From assembly GCA_022414725.1 (NCBI GenBank), contig CM039462.1, positions 102,108,159-102,172,158 on the forward strand: a stretch of 64,000 nt of DNA. The letters run 5' to 3'. Shown here in pieces: positions 15,001 through 24,474 of the stretch. Within the stretch, counting starts at the first letter, position 1; each line of letters begins with the position of its first letter. The position numbers were made by a program, and so were the translations under genes. The stretch is from Microglena sp. YARC (lineage: Eukaryota > Chlorophyta > Chlorophyceae > Chlamydomonadales > Chlamydomonadaceae). The notes under the pieces were generated by a model. That model was given only the letters and a program-made list of their open reading frames with translations. It had not been told where the DNA came from and did no database searches.

Positions 15001-17076
15001 AGTCTTATTTACCCACTGACCCACCACCACCAAACCACCAGCACACTCACTGTAACATTTCATGTCACCCTCATGTTGATAGAAGGCTTGAGAGTCTTAT
15101 TTACCCACTGACCCACCACCACCAAACCACCAGCACACTCACTGTAACATTTCATGTCACCCTCATGTTGATAGAAGGCTTGAGAGTCTTATTTACCCAC
15201 TGACCCACCACCACCAAACCACCAGCACACTCACTGTAACATTTCATGTCACCCTCATGTTGATAGAAGGCTTGAGAGTCTTATTTACCCACTGACCCAC
15301 CACCACCAAACCACCAGCACACTCACTGTAACATTTCATGTCACCCTCATGTTGATAGAAGGCTTGAGAGTCTTATTTACCCACTGACCCACCACCACCA
15401 AACCACCAGCACACTCACTGTAACATTTCATGTCACCCTCATGTTGATAGAAGGCTTGAGAGTCTTATTTACCCACTGACCCACCACCACCAAACCACCA
15501 GCACACTCACTGTAACATTTCATGTCACCCTCATGTTGATAGAAGGCTTGAGAGTCTTATTTACCCACTGACCCACCACCACCAAACCACCAGCACACTC
15601 ACTGTAACATTTCATGTCACCCTCATGTTGATAGAAGGCTTGAGAGTCTTATTTACCCACTGACCCACCACCACCAAACCACCAGCACACTCACTGTAAC
15701 ATTTCATGTCACCCTCATGTTGATAGAAGGCTTGAGAGTCTTATTTACCCACTGACCCACCACCACCAAACCACCAGCACACTCACTGTAACATTTCATG
15801 TCACCCTCATGTTGATAGAAGGCTTGAGAGTCTTATTTACCCACTGACCCACCACCACCAAACCACCAGCACACTCACTGTAACATTTCATGTCACCCTC
15901 ATGTTGATAGAAGGCTTGAGAGTCTTATTTACCCACTGACCCACCACCACCAAACCACCAGCACACTCACTGTAACATTTCATGTCACCCTCATGTTGAT
16001 AGAAGGCTTGAGAGTCTTATTTACCCACTGACCCACCACCACCAAACCACCAGCACACTCACTGTAACATTTCATGTCACCCTCATGTTGATAGAAGGCT
16101 TGAGAGTCTTATTTACCCACTGACCCACCACCACCAAACCACCAGCACACTCACTGTAACATTTCATGTCACCCTCATGTTGATAGAAGGCTTGAGAGTC
16201 TTATTTACCCACTGACCCACCACCACCAAACCACCAGCACACTCACTGTAACATTTCATGTCACCCTCATGTTGATAGAAGGCTTGAGAGTCTTATTTAC
16301 CCACTGACCCACCACCACCAAACCACCAGCACACTCACTGTAACATTTCATGTCACCCCCATGTTGATAGAAGGCTTGAGAGTCTTATTTACCCACTGAC
16401 CCACCACCACCAAACCACCAGCACACTCAATGTAACATTTCATGTCACCCTCATGTTGATAGAAGGCTTGAGAGTCTTATTTACCCACTGACCCACCACC
16501 ACCAAACCACCAGCACACTCACTGTAACATTTCATGTCACCCTCATGTTGATAGTAGGCTTGAGAGTCTTATTTACCCACTGACACACCACCACCAAACC
16601 ACCAGCACACTCACTGTAACATTTCATGTCACCCTCATGTTGATAGAAGGCTTGAGAGTCTTATTTACCCACTGACCCACCACCACCAAACCACCAGCAC
16701 ACTCACTGTAACATTTCATGTCACCCTCATGTTGATAGAAGGCTTGAGAGTCTTATTTACCCACTGACCCACCACCACCAAACCACCAGCACACTCACTG
16801 TAACATTTCATGTCACCCTCATGTTGATAGTAGGCTTGAGAGTCTTATTTACCTACTGACCCACCACCACCAAACCACCAGCACACTCACTGTAACATTT
16901 CATGTCACCCTCATGTTGATAGAAGGCTTGAGAGTCTTATTTACCCACTGACCCACCACCACCAAACCACCAGCACACTCACTGTAACATTTCATGTCAC
17001 CCTCATGTTGATAGAAGGCTTGAGAGTCTTATTTACCCACTGACCCACCACCACCAAACCACCAGCACACTCACTG
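1..17076. repeat. 92-bp satellite array, about 185.6 copies
   Basis: The unit begins TGAGAGTCTTATTTACCCAC and recurs at 1, 93, 185 and so on. The array is already running at the window edge, so its true length is unknown. I saw no variant unit before about 16,350. The last eight or so units carry single changes: T to C near 16,358, C to A near 16,430, GATAGTAGG near 16,553 and 16,830, and others. The array stops at 17,076, where CACTCACTG is followed by GAACATTTTC. Because 92 is not a multiple of 3, every frame meets a stop and no protein is encoded. There are no unique spacers, so it is not CRISPR-like. Confidence 0.98.
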
Positions 17077-17437
17077 GAACATTTTCAGGACTTGAGCATA
17101 TGTCTTAGACAACCAACCAGTGCAGCACCAGCACCAAACCAACCACCACCACCAAACCACCACCACCACCAAACCAAACACCACCACCAAACCAACCAAC
17201 ACCATCAAAACAACCACCAAACTACCAGCGCACTCACTGGGCAATTGTGAATGAGCCAACCACCACCAAACCAACCACCACCACCACCACCACCACCAAA
17301 CCAACAAACACCAACACCAAACCACCAACACACTCACTGGAACATAGCGAGGACTTGGGAATGTGTCTTTGAAACTCCGACTGCTGGATTGACAAGAGGG
17401 ATGGGGGTGCTCCTTCCTTCTTCTGCATTTCCTGTAT
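17077..17437. repeat. Degenerate ACC-rich low-complexity flank of the satellite
   Basis: Imperfect runs of ACC, ACCAAA and CCAAC make up most of this stretch. CACTCACTGGAACAT followed by AGGACTTG-like sequence occurs at about 17,071 and again at about 17,331, so the satellite unit shares its CACTCACTG end with older local duplications. The open frames here are products of the low-complexity sequence and I see no gene. Confidence 0.7.
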
Positions 17438-18477
17438 TCAGATCCAGGAAGAAACTCCCCACACCCATCCCCACACGGGGAGATTGGGATTCTCCATTCC
17501 CTTTTTCGGATCCAGGAAGAAACTCCCCCCATCCTCCCCCACGCAGAGGGATTGGGATGCTGCATTCCCTTTATTTGGATCCAAGAAGAAACTCCCCCCA
17601 TCATCCCCCACGCAGAGGGATTGGGATACTGCATTTCCTGTATTCGGATCCAGGCTGAAACTATCCTCACCCTCCCCCACAGGGGGGGATCGGGATACTG
17701 CATTCCCTGTATTCGGATCCAGGCTGAAACTATCCTCACCCTCCCCCACACGGGGGGATTGGGATACTGCATTCCCTGTATTCGGATCCAGGCTGAAACT
17801 ATCCTCACCCTCCCCCACACGGGGGGATTGGGATACTGCATTCCCTGTATTCGGATCCAGGCTGAAACTATCCTCACCCTCCCCCACACAGGGGGATTGG
17901 GATGGACCTGATGAAGCAAGTGCACCGGGAGATTGATGAACACTGGCTATGCTGGTAGGACCGAGCTGCCTGGCAACTTGAAGGTGGGTGGGGTGGGGGC
18001 GGGATTGGGATGAACCTGGGGAACCCGGTGAAGCAAGTGCACCGGGAGATTGATGAACACTGGCTATGCTGGTAGGACCGAGCTGCCTGGCAACTTGAAG
18101 GTGGGTGGGGTGGGGGCGGGATTGGGATGAACCTGTGGAACCCGGTGAAGCAAGTGCACCGGGAGATGAGAGCAGAGGTGGGAGCTGGGTAGACAAAAGC
18201 TTCCTTGGCACGATGGTGTCACCCATGGCACTGCCAGCAGGAGCCTTGGTACTGCTAACATTTGTAGTGCTAACATTCGTATTCGTGTGATTCAGGTGCC
18301 TGGCTTGATTTGGTTGGCAGTTGCTGGCGGGTAGGTGGCTACTGAATCCAGAAAAGCTGGCAGCTTGGGATGTCAGGCCATCTGTTTCCTTGCCGAGAAA
18401 AGCAGAACTGCTTATGGAGTGATGCCTGCCGGCCTCAGAGTCGTCAGACAGTGGGGAGAGGCGATAATTATCTGCAT
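17438..18477 (-). CDS. Candidate terminal exon of an unknown protein with in-frame 39- and 23-residue repeats
   Basis: On the minus strand one frame stays open for about 346 codons from a plausible acceptor (CACCCACCAG, ending at 18,478) to a stop at 17,438. The first 85 or so codons are non-repetitive and Ser/Asn/Thr-rich (for example DADNYRLSPLSDDSEAG). They are followed by two-plus copies of a 39-residue unit containing SPGALASPGS and about seven copies of a 23-residue unit containing GEGEDSFSLDPNTGNA. Both DNA periods (117 and 69 bp) are multiples of three, unlike most arrays in the window, which is what coding constraint would give. Other frames are also open across the 69-bp units, so coding is not proven. 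No family is recognised and no signal or membrane segment is evident. It may be the 3' exon of the gene whose upstream exons are proposed at 18,608-18,808 and 18,851-18,967. Confidence 0.4.
17446..17915. repeat. 69-bp minisatellite, about 7 units
   Basis: The unit contains ATTCGGATCCAGGCTGAAAC and CTCCCCCACACGGGG. Spacing is exactly 69 bp between the well-conserved copies (17,701 and 17,770). Units toward 17,446 are more diverged. It lies inside the candidate minus-strand exon and encodes a 23-residue repeat there. Confidence 0.9.
17913..18173. repeat. 117-bp tandem repeat, about 2.2 units
   Basis: GAAGCAAGTGCACCGGGAGA starts at 17,913, 18,030 and 18,147, giving an exact 117-bp period. It lies directly next to the 69-bp array within the same candidate exon and encodes a 39-residue repeat on the minus strand. 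Confidence 0.9.
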
Positions 18478-18600
18478 CTGGTGGGTGGGTGATGGGTGAG
18501 AGGGTGGTGGGTGGTCAGGGTAGTCAGACAGCGTGTAGCAGCGATACTTATCTGCATCTGGTGGGTGGGGTGGGTGGGTGGTGGTGGGTGATAGTGGGTG
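18443..18600 (-). repeat. Duplicated exon start plus acceptor (80-bp period)
   Basis: Reading the minus strand, CACCCACCAG followed by ATGCAGATAA, then a CTGTCTGAC block, occurs twice. The GTCAGACA ends of the two copies lie at 18,443 and 18,523. The inner copy opens the long candidate exon; the outer copy decays into ACC-rich sequence. This is the two-copy form of the splice-site-spanning duplication seen in long arrays elsewhere in this window. Confidence 0.6.
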
Positions 18601-18607
18601 GGTGCCT

Positions 18608-18808
18608 GGAAGCATGAGCTTCAGCCTGCACTGCCTGCCTTGCAGCACGAGCTTCAGCCTGTGCAGCCTGCCTTGCAGCATTAGCTTCTGTAAGCGTGGT
18701 AGCATAAGCTCCGCGCCTGTTCTGGTTAAAGGCCTGGCGCTCATTTGAAGGCACGGCAGCTGTGTCTAAACGTTGGCACTGGTTTGCATCGCTCCTGTCC
18801 TCATCGTT
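18608..18808 (-). CDS. Candidate internal exon, Arg/Ala/Gln-rich helical repeats, unknown function
   Basis: On the minus strand a frame opens after CTCGTCAG at 18,809 and reads about 67 codons (starting NDEDRSDANQCQRLDTAAV). It includes the repeated AARQAAQAEA / AARQAVQAEA helix-like segment. Its composition differs from the neighbouring simple repeats and looks coding. The 3' end is unresolved: the sequence after GCTTCCAG runs into CCACC repeats with no GT donor, possibly because the repeat expanded over the junction. Arg/Ala-rich repeats like these occur in some transposon replicase N-termini, but I see no catalytic motif to support that. Confidence 0.35.
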
Positions 18809-18850
18809 CTGACGAGCTCGCCTTTCGGGCTAATGAAGAGCTCGCCTTAC

Positions 18851-18967
18851 GTGCTGGCTGGCTGTGTTCGCTGCCCTTCTGTCTAAATCTGGTTGGTTGT
18901 GCGCTTGCATGGTGGCATCAAGAAGCAACATATTATAGACGATGAGTCTGAGCTCTCCATAGTTGGT
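18851..18967 (-). CDS. Candidate upstream exon of the same unknown gene
   Basis: On the minus strand CGCCTCTCCAG (acceptor) precedes 39 codons (TNYGELRLIVYNMLLLDATM and onward) ending at CAGCAC, then GTAAGG (donor). The exon is phase 0 at both ends, compatible with the next candidate exon at 18,808 across an intron of only about 42 nt. No homologue is recognised. The call rests on consensus splice sites and amino-acid composition only. Confidence 0.35.
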
Positions 18968-19131
18968 CTGGAGAGGCGCTCGGAACGAATGCGGAAAAAG
19001 GTAGATACAGATATCGACACAAAATGAGTGTGCGCACAATGCTTAGCGCATCTGCTCTGTCGACATTTTGAAATTTCGCTGGGTGGGGAGTTGGGTGGGA
19101 AGTTGGTCGTACAGTTAAGCTACGGTAGGTT

Positions 19132-19148
19132 CCCTAAACCCTAAACCC
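19132..19148 (+). repeat. Interstitial telomere-type repeat, CCCTAAA x 2.4
   Basis: CCCTAAACCCTAAACCC lies between the two minus-strand candidate genes. CCCTAAA/TTTAGGG is the telomere repeat of most land plants and many algae. Two-plus units could be a healed break or chance. Confidence 0.75.
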
Positions 19149-19265
19149 GGCTTCACAAAAAATCCGATAGCCAGCAAGTGCCAGCTCGCGGGAATTCCTG
19201 TATGTTTACATATATATAGATGTATGTATGCTGCATACATATGCATGTTGATCTGCTTCGTATTG

Positions 19266-19649
19266 TTATGCTACATTGGAGATTCTCTGCTCAAGAAGTA
19301 CCCTATCCTTCTCACCTGGGCTACAACGGCTGCATTTTCCGGCAGAGGCTGAACACAAAGAAGCGGGATATAAGGCCTCTGCAGCTAATCTATCAAGCAG
19401 CTTTTGAGCTGCTGTATATTCTAAATTGGAGATCCTTTGCTCAGGAGTTACCCTATCCTTCTCACCTGGGCTACACCCGCTGCATTTTCCAGCAGAGGCA
19501 GAACACGAAGAAGCAGGATACAAGGCCTCAACAGCTAATTTATCAAGCAGCGTTTTAGATCCTGCACATTCTAGTTTGGAGATCTTCTGCTCAAGAGTTG
19601 GGTCCACTGATGGGATCTCCGTACTAGGGGTGGAGAAGCAAGCGCCCAT
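19266..19649 (-). CDS. Candidate 127-aa protein with an MGACFS acylation-type N-terminus and two 50-aa repeats
   Basis: The minus-strand ORF starts MGACFSTPSTEIPSVDPT. Gly2 with Ser6 fits the N-myristoylation consensus, and Cys4 could be palmitoylated, so membrane attachment is plausible (inference). Residues 19-68 and 69-118 are two copies of a 50-residue unit containing LLDKLAVEALYPAS, CSASAGKCS and CSPGEKDRV. The copies differ at scattered positions without frame loss, which argues for coding. A polypyrimidine acceptor (CTTCTTTGCAG) ends at 19,672, 22 nt before the ATG, so at least one 5' UTR exon is expected upstream. The stop is at 19,266, although an AAT/GTAGCA donor just before it could extend the gene. 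No family is recognised. Confidence 0.45.
   Translation of the reverse strand: MGACFSTPSTEIPSVDPTLEQKISKLECAGSKTLLDKLAVEALYPASSCSASAGKCSGCSPGEKDRVTPEQRISNLEYTAAQKLLDRLAAEALYPASLCSASAGKCSRCSPGEKDRVLLEQRISNVA
19278..19600. repeat. 150-bp tandem repeat, about 2.1 copies
   Basis: GGAGAT(T/C)C(T/C)(C/T)TGCTCA starts near 19,278, 19,428 and 19,578, a 150-bp period. It encodes the 50-residue repeat of the small minus-strand ORF. Confidence 0.85.
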
Positions 19650-20440
19650 GATCGATTCAATCGAGTTGGACCTGCAAAGAAGAATGGTTTTGTTGGCTTG
19701 GCTTGGGTTGCCTTCGATTGTGTTGGGATGGGTGGAGAAGCAAGCGCCCATGACTGATTCAGTCCAGTTGAACCTGCAAAGAAGAATGGTCGTGTTGGCT
19801 TGGCTTGGCTTGCCTTGGATTGTGTTGGGATGGGTGGAGAAGCAAGCGCCCATGACTGATTCAGTCCAGTTGAACCTGCAAAGAAGAATGGTTGGCTTGG
19901 CCTGGCTTGGGTTGTGTTGGGACGGGTGGAGAAGCAAGCGCCCATGACTGATTCAGTCCAGTTGCACCTGCAAAGAAGAATGGTTGGCATGGCCTGGCTT
20001 GGGTTGTGTTGGGATGGGTGGAGAAGCAAGCGCCCATGACTGATTCAGTCCAGTTGCACCTGCAAATGAGAATGGTTGTGTTGACTAGGCTTGGATTGAG
20101 TTGGGATGGGTGGAGAAGCAAGCGCCCATGACTGATTCAGCCAAGTTGCACCTGCAAAGAAGAATGGTTGTGTTGGTTTGGCTTGGCTTGGATTGTGTTG
20201 GGATGGGTGGAAAAGCAAGCGCCCATGGTTGACTAAGTCAAGTTGCACCTGCAAAGAAGAATGGTTGGCTTGGCTTGGCTTGGCTTGGCTTGGCTTGACT
20301 TGGCCTGGCTTGTGTCGTGTTGGCTTGAATTTGCTTGGGTTGTGTTGGGATGGGTGGAGAAGCAGGCATCCATGTCTGGGCTCAGTTACGACATGATTCA
20401 GTCAAGTTGCTCCTGCAACAGGTTGATTTTGTGTTGTGTT
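19650..20440 (-). repeat. Array of 5' exon start plus acceptor of the MGACFS gene, 7-8 copies of 90-104 bp
   Basis: Each unit on the minus strand carries TTCTTTGCAGG (acceptor), about 20 nt of 5' UTR, and ATGGGCGCTTGCTTCTCCAC, then diverges into GGCTT-type filler. Copies begin near 19,735, 19,837, 19,927, 20,020, 20,112 and 20,207, with a decayed one near 20,358. Only the innermost copy (19,649) continues into the repeat-bearing ORF. The filler expands to pure (GGCTT)n at about 20,267-20,300. Confidence 0.8.
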
Positions 20441-20705
20441 GTCTTGTGTGTGTGTTGTGTTGAGTTGTGTATGTGCTGTGTTATGTGTGTGTTTTGTGTT
20501 ATGTTGTGTTGTGTTGTGTTGTGTTGTGTCGTGTTGTGTTGTGTTGTGTTGAGTTGTGTTGTGTTGTGTTGTGTTGTGTTGTGTCGTGTTGTGTTGTGTT
20601 GTGTTGTGTTGTGTTGTGTTGTGTTGTGTTGTGTTGTGTTGAGTTGTGTTGAGTTGTGTTGTGTTGTGTTGTGTTGTGTTGTGTTGAGTTGTGTTGTGTT
20701 GTGGC
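20420..20705 (+). repeat. (GTGTT)n pentanucleotide microsatellite
   Basis: About 45-55 units of GTGTT with occasional GAGTT and GTGTC. All six frames are open only because the motif lacks stops. It is not coding. Confidence 0.95.
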
Positions 20706-20764
20706 AGGCGCCAATGACTAGGCTGAGTTAGGACTTGTTTCAGTCAAGTTGCACCGACAGGTAA

Positions 20765-20910
20765 TGGTTGTGTTATGTTGGGTGTGGGTGTGCGGTTCGG
20801 GTGCGGGCACGGGTGTGGGTGTGGATGGTGTGGATGTGGGTGTGCGGTTCGGGTGCGGGCACGGGTGTGGGTGTGGACGGTGTGGGGGTGGGCATGAATG
20901 GGTGTGGGAC
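20765..20910 (+). repeat. GT/CG-rich 60-bp duplication
   Basis: TGTGCGGTTCGGGTGCGGGC occurs twice, about 63 bp apart, within GTGTGGGTGTGG-rich DNA. Confidence 0.8.
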
Positions 20911-20940
20911 AACAAGGTGATCACTTAGAGCATGAACTCA

Positions 20941-21929
20941 AGTGTGCAAGTTTACATGGAAACATTTCGGTGTTCACATGGTTAACCTATCGTATAACTG
21001 TCATCTGGGACTGTCAAGTGGAATGCTCCACATGACAGTCCCATTGCATTTCTGTCCATACAGGGCGTTCCAGGTTGTATTGTTACTCCCTCGGGGGACC
21101 TGGTACCATGGTACAACATGGAGGGCGGCGCACGCCAAGCGTGAAGTGCAGAACACAGAGGGAGAAACTGAGGCGCCTTCTACCTCCTTCTTCATCCATC
21201 TGCCTCCTCCTGAATGTCCAGCATTCTTCCTCACGAATCCACTGCACCCCCCCCCCCCCCCACCCACCACCCACCCCCCCACCCACCCACCCACCCACCC
21301 CCACGGCCCCACCATCACCCACCCACCCCCACCCACCCTCGCCCCGCCCCTCCCACCCCCTCGCCCTCGCCCTCGCCCCCACCCCCGACCGGATCGAACA
21401 GGGACAGGGGCCTCGGGCCACACACGGCCCCTCACTATTGTGCCTTTCGGCCCCGAAGGTGCCCAGGATGGCTGTACAACAGTTTGTATGCAAATGGATA
21501 AGAGAAGAGCAAGCAAAAGAGAAACGAAAAAGCAGTAGTACAAGTACGCGAAAGCGTTCCTAGCGTTCCTGAAGGTCGTACTCGGCGATCCACATGAAGG
21601 ATACCACCGCGTTTTAGACTGCCAGTTGTTGATGATCCTCCTTCCCATCCCCCCACCCCACCCACACCCTCACACACACCCTGTCCTCTGTCCTTCCTCT
21701 CCCACAACCCCCCCCCCCCACCCCCCACCCCCACCCCCCACCCCACCGATTGATGGGATAAGAAAAAAAGCACGTCGGCGAGGCTTAAGGAATGCAAAAT
21801 CCAGACTACGTCTAGAGCTAGAGGGATCTGACAACTGTCAGTCTGCCACCGCTAAGAATATAAGAAGATGAAAGTATCTAGCACCGAATAAGGGACATCT
21901 TTTCCTTATCAGCGGTATACCTGAGTGAG
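20941..21929. other. No supported gene; C-rich tracts
   Basis: The stretch holds two CCCACC/CCCCCC-rich blocks (about 21,240-21,380 and 21,650-21,750). Flanking unique sequence gives several overlapping long frames on both strands, but I find no domain or consensus splice pair to choose among them. Confidence 0.6.
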
Positions 21930-22230
21930 TAAGGTAGAGGCTGTGGTAATACTGAGGCGCGTCCTCTGGGCGGATGCGGATGGGCGGCCAGACGACTGCG
22001 ACTGCAGTCGCGACGAAGCAATGTAGAGGCTGTAGTAATGAGACGCGTCCTCTGAGCGGATGCGGATGGGCGGTCAGACGACTGCAGTCGCGACGAAGTA
22101 ATGTACAGGCTGAAGGAATGAGGCGCGTCCTTGGGGCGGATGCGGATAGGCGGTCAGACGAATGCAGTCGCGACGAAGTAATGTAGAGGCTGAAGTAATG
22201 AGCCTCTAGTCTGGGCGGATGCGGATGGGC
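21930..22230. repeat. 80-87-bp tandem repeat, about 3.5 copies
   Basis: GCGGATGCGGATGGGCGG recurs at about 21,970, 22,055, 22,135 and 22,214, each followed by CAGACGA(C/A)TGCAGTCGCGACG in the first three. The GACTGCAGTC core is palindromic. Confidence 0.85.
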
Positions 22231-22292
22231 GATGGGCGGTTAGTACCCCCCTGTCAAGTTAAAAGTCTATGAGCAGAAGTCTATGAGAAGGG
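22213..22292 (+). repeat. 80-bp sequence with an inverted copy at 29,280-29,362
   Basis: GGATGCGGATGGGCGATGGG through TATGAGCAGAAGTCTATGAG matches the reverse complement of 29,280-29,362, apart from a small indel beside the poly-C run. The two copies face each other across about 7 kb. Confidence 0.85.
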
Positions 22293-22491
22293 TTTACAGC
22301 CTGTTCACAAGGAATGACAGGTCACTCTACAGCATCGTAGACAGGTCACTCGCCCCGATTCGAGATTCGACAGGGGCATAAATCTATCTTCGTAAAGTCA
22401 CATCGGAGTACTGCTTCTTTCTGTTCGAAGTGGTTTTTCGACATGTCGATTCCAACAGCAAATAAATTCAGCTTGCGATTGTTTGTTAGGC

Positions 22492-22596
22492 ATGGCCAAA
22501 CGAGCACTTCATGTCTGTGACCTTGTTTCCGACGAGGGCGAGGGTGGGAGTCCCGGCCAATCCGAAAAGACCATCGTCACGCCACCCACGGCGAAG
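22492..22596 (+). CDS. Possible first exon, 35 codons, unknown
   Basis: ATGGCCAAACG opens MAKRALHVCDLVSDEGEG and continues to ACGGCGAAG followed by GTGAGG (donor, phase 0). The composition is protein-like but no homologue is recognised. The opposite strand is also open here for 177 codons, so the strand is not certain. Confidence 0.25.
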
Positions 22597-22743
22597 GTGA
22601 GGCAGGCGAAGCATTACAACAACAGCGGAAGGAGTGGCCCGCTCAACAGCTCTACCCCCCGTATCTTCCCCCCTTCCCATTGTGCACCGCGACCTAACCA
22701 GAATGACGGCTATCGGGAAAATGCTTCTCGTTTCTGGCAATAA

Positions 22744-23082
22744 GTCCCAGCCAGTAGATACAGCCGCAAAGAGGAGGAGCAGGAGGAGGAGAAAGCCACA
22801 CCGGATGGACAGAATATGGTTAGCTCGTGCCTCCATTGCAGAGAAAGAGGAAGTGACAACCTGGCCCATGCAGTGAAGCACATGTGTCAGGCAAAGAACT
22901 GTGCCAAGGTCGCTCAGCAGAGTGGAATTCAAGCCGCTACATGTAGCATGTACATCGCTGTCGCTACTTGCAGTCCTCTTGCTGGTATTCCACCAGGCGG
23001 TGAATGCTGGCGAAGTCACCTACGCCAAGGTGTTAAAGCTGTTGGTCTGAGTGTGAGGAGGGGTTCTTGGGAAACACAATAA
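22744..23082 (+). CDS. Possible exon with a Cys/His cluster, unknown
   Basis: A frame opens after TAA at 22,741 and runs about 112 codons. It has an acidic/basic stretch (KEEEQEEEKATPDGQ) followed by C-x2-C ... H-x3-H-x-C-x4-C spacing (SSCLHCRER, HAVKHMCQAKNC). This is loosely zinc-finger-like, but I cannot place it in a family. The phase does not obviously match the 35-codon candidate exon upstream. Confidence 0.25.
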   Translation, partial: VPASRYSRKEEEQEEEKATPDGQNMVSSCLHCRERGSDNLAHAVKHMCQAKNCAKVAQQSGIQAATCSMYIAVATCSPLAGIPPGGECWRSHLRQGVKAVGLSVRRGSWETQ

Positions 23083-23224
23083 TGCCCATATATAAATATT
23101 TTATTATTGGCACTGATGGTGCTTGATTTTATTAGCACTGATCTTAGACTGACCAATAATGCCCATGCATGTGTGTGTCTCTGTGAGCTCATTCATGTGT
23201 GTGTATACCAACATTGAATTCATT

Positions 23225-23321
23225 ACACTCACTGCATGTATTATTATTATATGCAACTACCTGCATGTATTATTATGTGCCACTCACTGCGTTTATTGCT
23301 ATTATATGTCACTCACTGCTT

Positions 23322-23385
<64 letters not shown>

Positions 23386-23562
23386 CATTATTATTATCAT
23401 TATTATTATATGTCACTCACAACTTGTATTATTATATGTCACTCCTTGCTTGTATTATTATATGTCACGCGCTGCGTGTATTGTTATTATATGTCACTCA
23501 CTGCTTGTATTATTACATGTCACTCACTGCTTGTATTATTATATGTCACTCACTGCTTGTAA

Positions 23563-23594
<32 letters not shown>

Positions 23595-23777
23595 GTCACT
23601 CGCTGCGCGGATTGTTATTATATGCCACGCACTGCGTGTATTGTTAGTATTTGTCTCGCGCTGCTTGTATTATTATTATATATTTATATGTCACTCACTG
23701 CTTGTATCATTATATGTCACTCACTGCTTGTATTATTATATGTCACTCACTGCTTGTATCATTATTATTATTATTAC

Positions 23778-23809
<32 letters not shown>

Positions 23810-24335
23810 GTCACTCACTGCTTGTATTATTATATGTCACTCACTGCTTGTATTATTATATGTCACTCACTGTGTGTATTATTATTTTATGTCACTCACT
23901 GCTTGTATTATTACATGTCACTCACTGTGCGTATTGTTATTATATGTCACGCACTGCGTGTATTATTATTATTATTATTATACGTCACTCACTGCTTGTA
24001 TTATTATATGTCACTCACTGCTTGTATTATTATATGTCACTCACTGCTTGTAATATTATTATTATTATTATTATTATTATATGTCACTCACTGCTTGTAT
24101 TATTATATGTCACTCACTGCTTGTATTATTATATGTCACTCACTGTGTGTATTATTATTTTATGTCACTCACTGCTTGTATTATTACATGTCACTCACTG
24201 TGCGTATTGTTATTATATGTCACGCACTGCGTGTATTATTATTATTATTATTACTATATGTCACTCACTGCTTGTATTATTATATGTCACTCACTGCTTG
24301 TATTATTATTATGTCACTCACTGCTACTTATATGT
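23225..24335 (+). repeat. ATT microsatellites in a 26-bp minisatellite with higher-order duplication
   Basis: The unit TATATGTCACTCACTGCTTG plus TATTAT alternates with (ATT)n tracts of up to about 24 repeats. A longer block (about 23,815-23,965) is repeated about 265 bp later (about 24,080-24,235), so units amplify at two scales. The Tyr/Leu-rich long frames are artefacts. Confidence 0.95.
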
Positions 24336-24474
24336 ACGTAATGTTTATGCCCAATTCCTTAAAATAACTGAGATGGTATCACTCAGAAGCGCAGACGCAG
24401 GAAATGCGAGTGTGCTACCCGAATTATAAAAAGGAAAATGGGCAGCAAGAAAGTTACGGCGGAAAACGAAAACA

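Noticed and set aside
1..17076. Regular 92-bp repeats as a CRISPR array
   Set aside because: Units are directly contiguous with no unique spacers, there are no cas genes, and the context is eukaryotic.
20243..20731. Cys/Val-rich frame
   Set aside because: Translation of (GTGTT)n.
23159..24429. Long Tyr/Leu/Ile-rich frames as membrane proteins
   Set aside because: They are translations of (ATT)n and the ATGTCACTCACTGC minisatellite; several frames are open at once.
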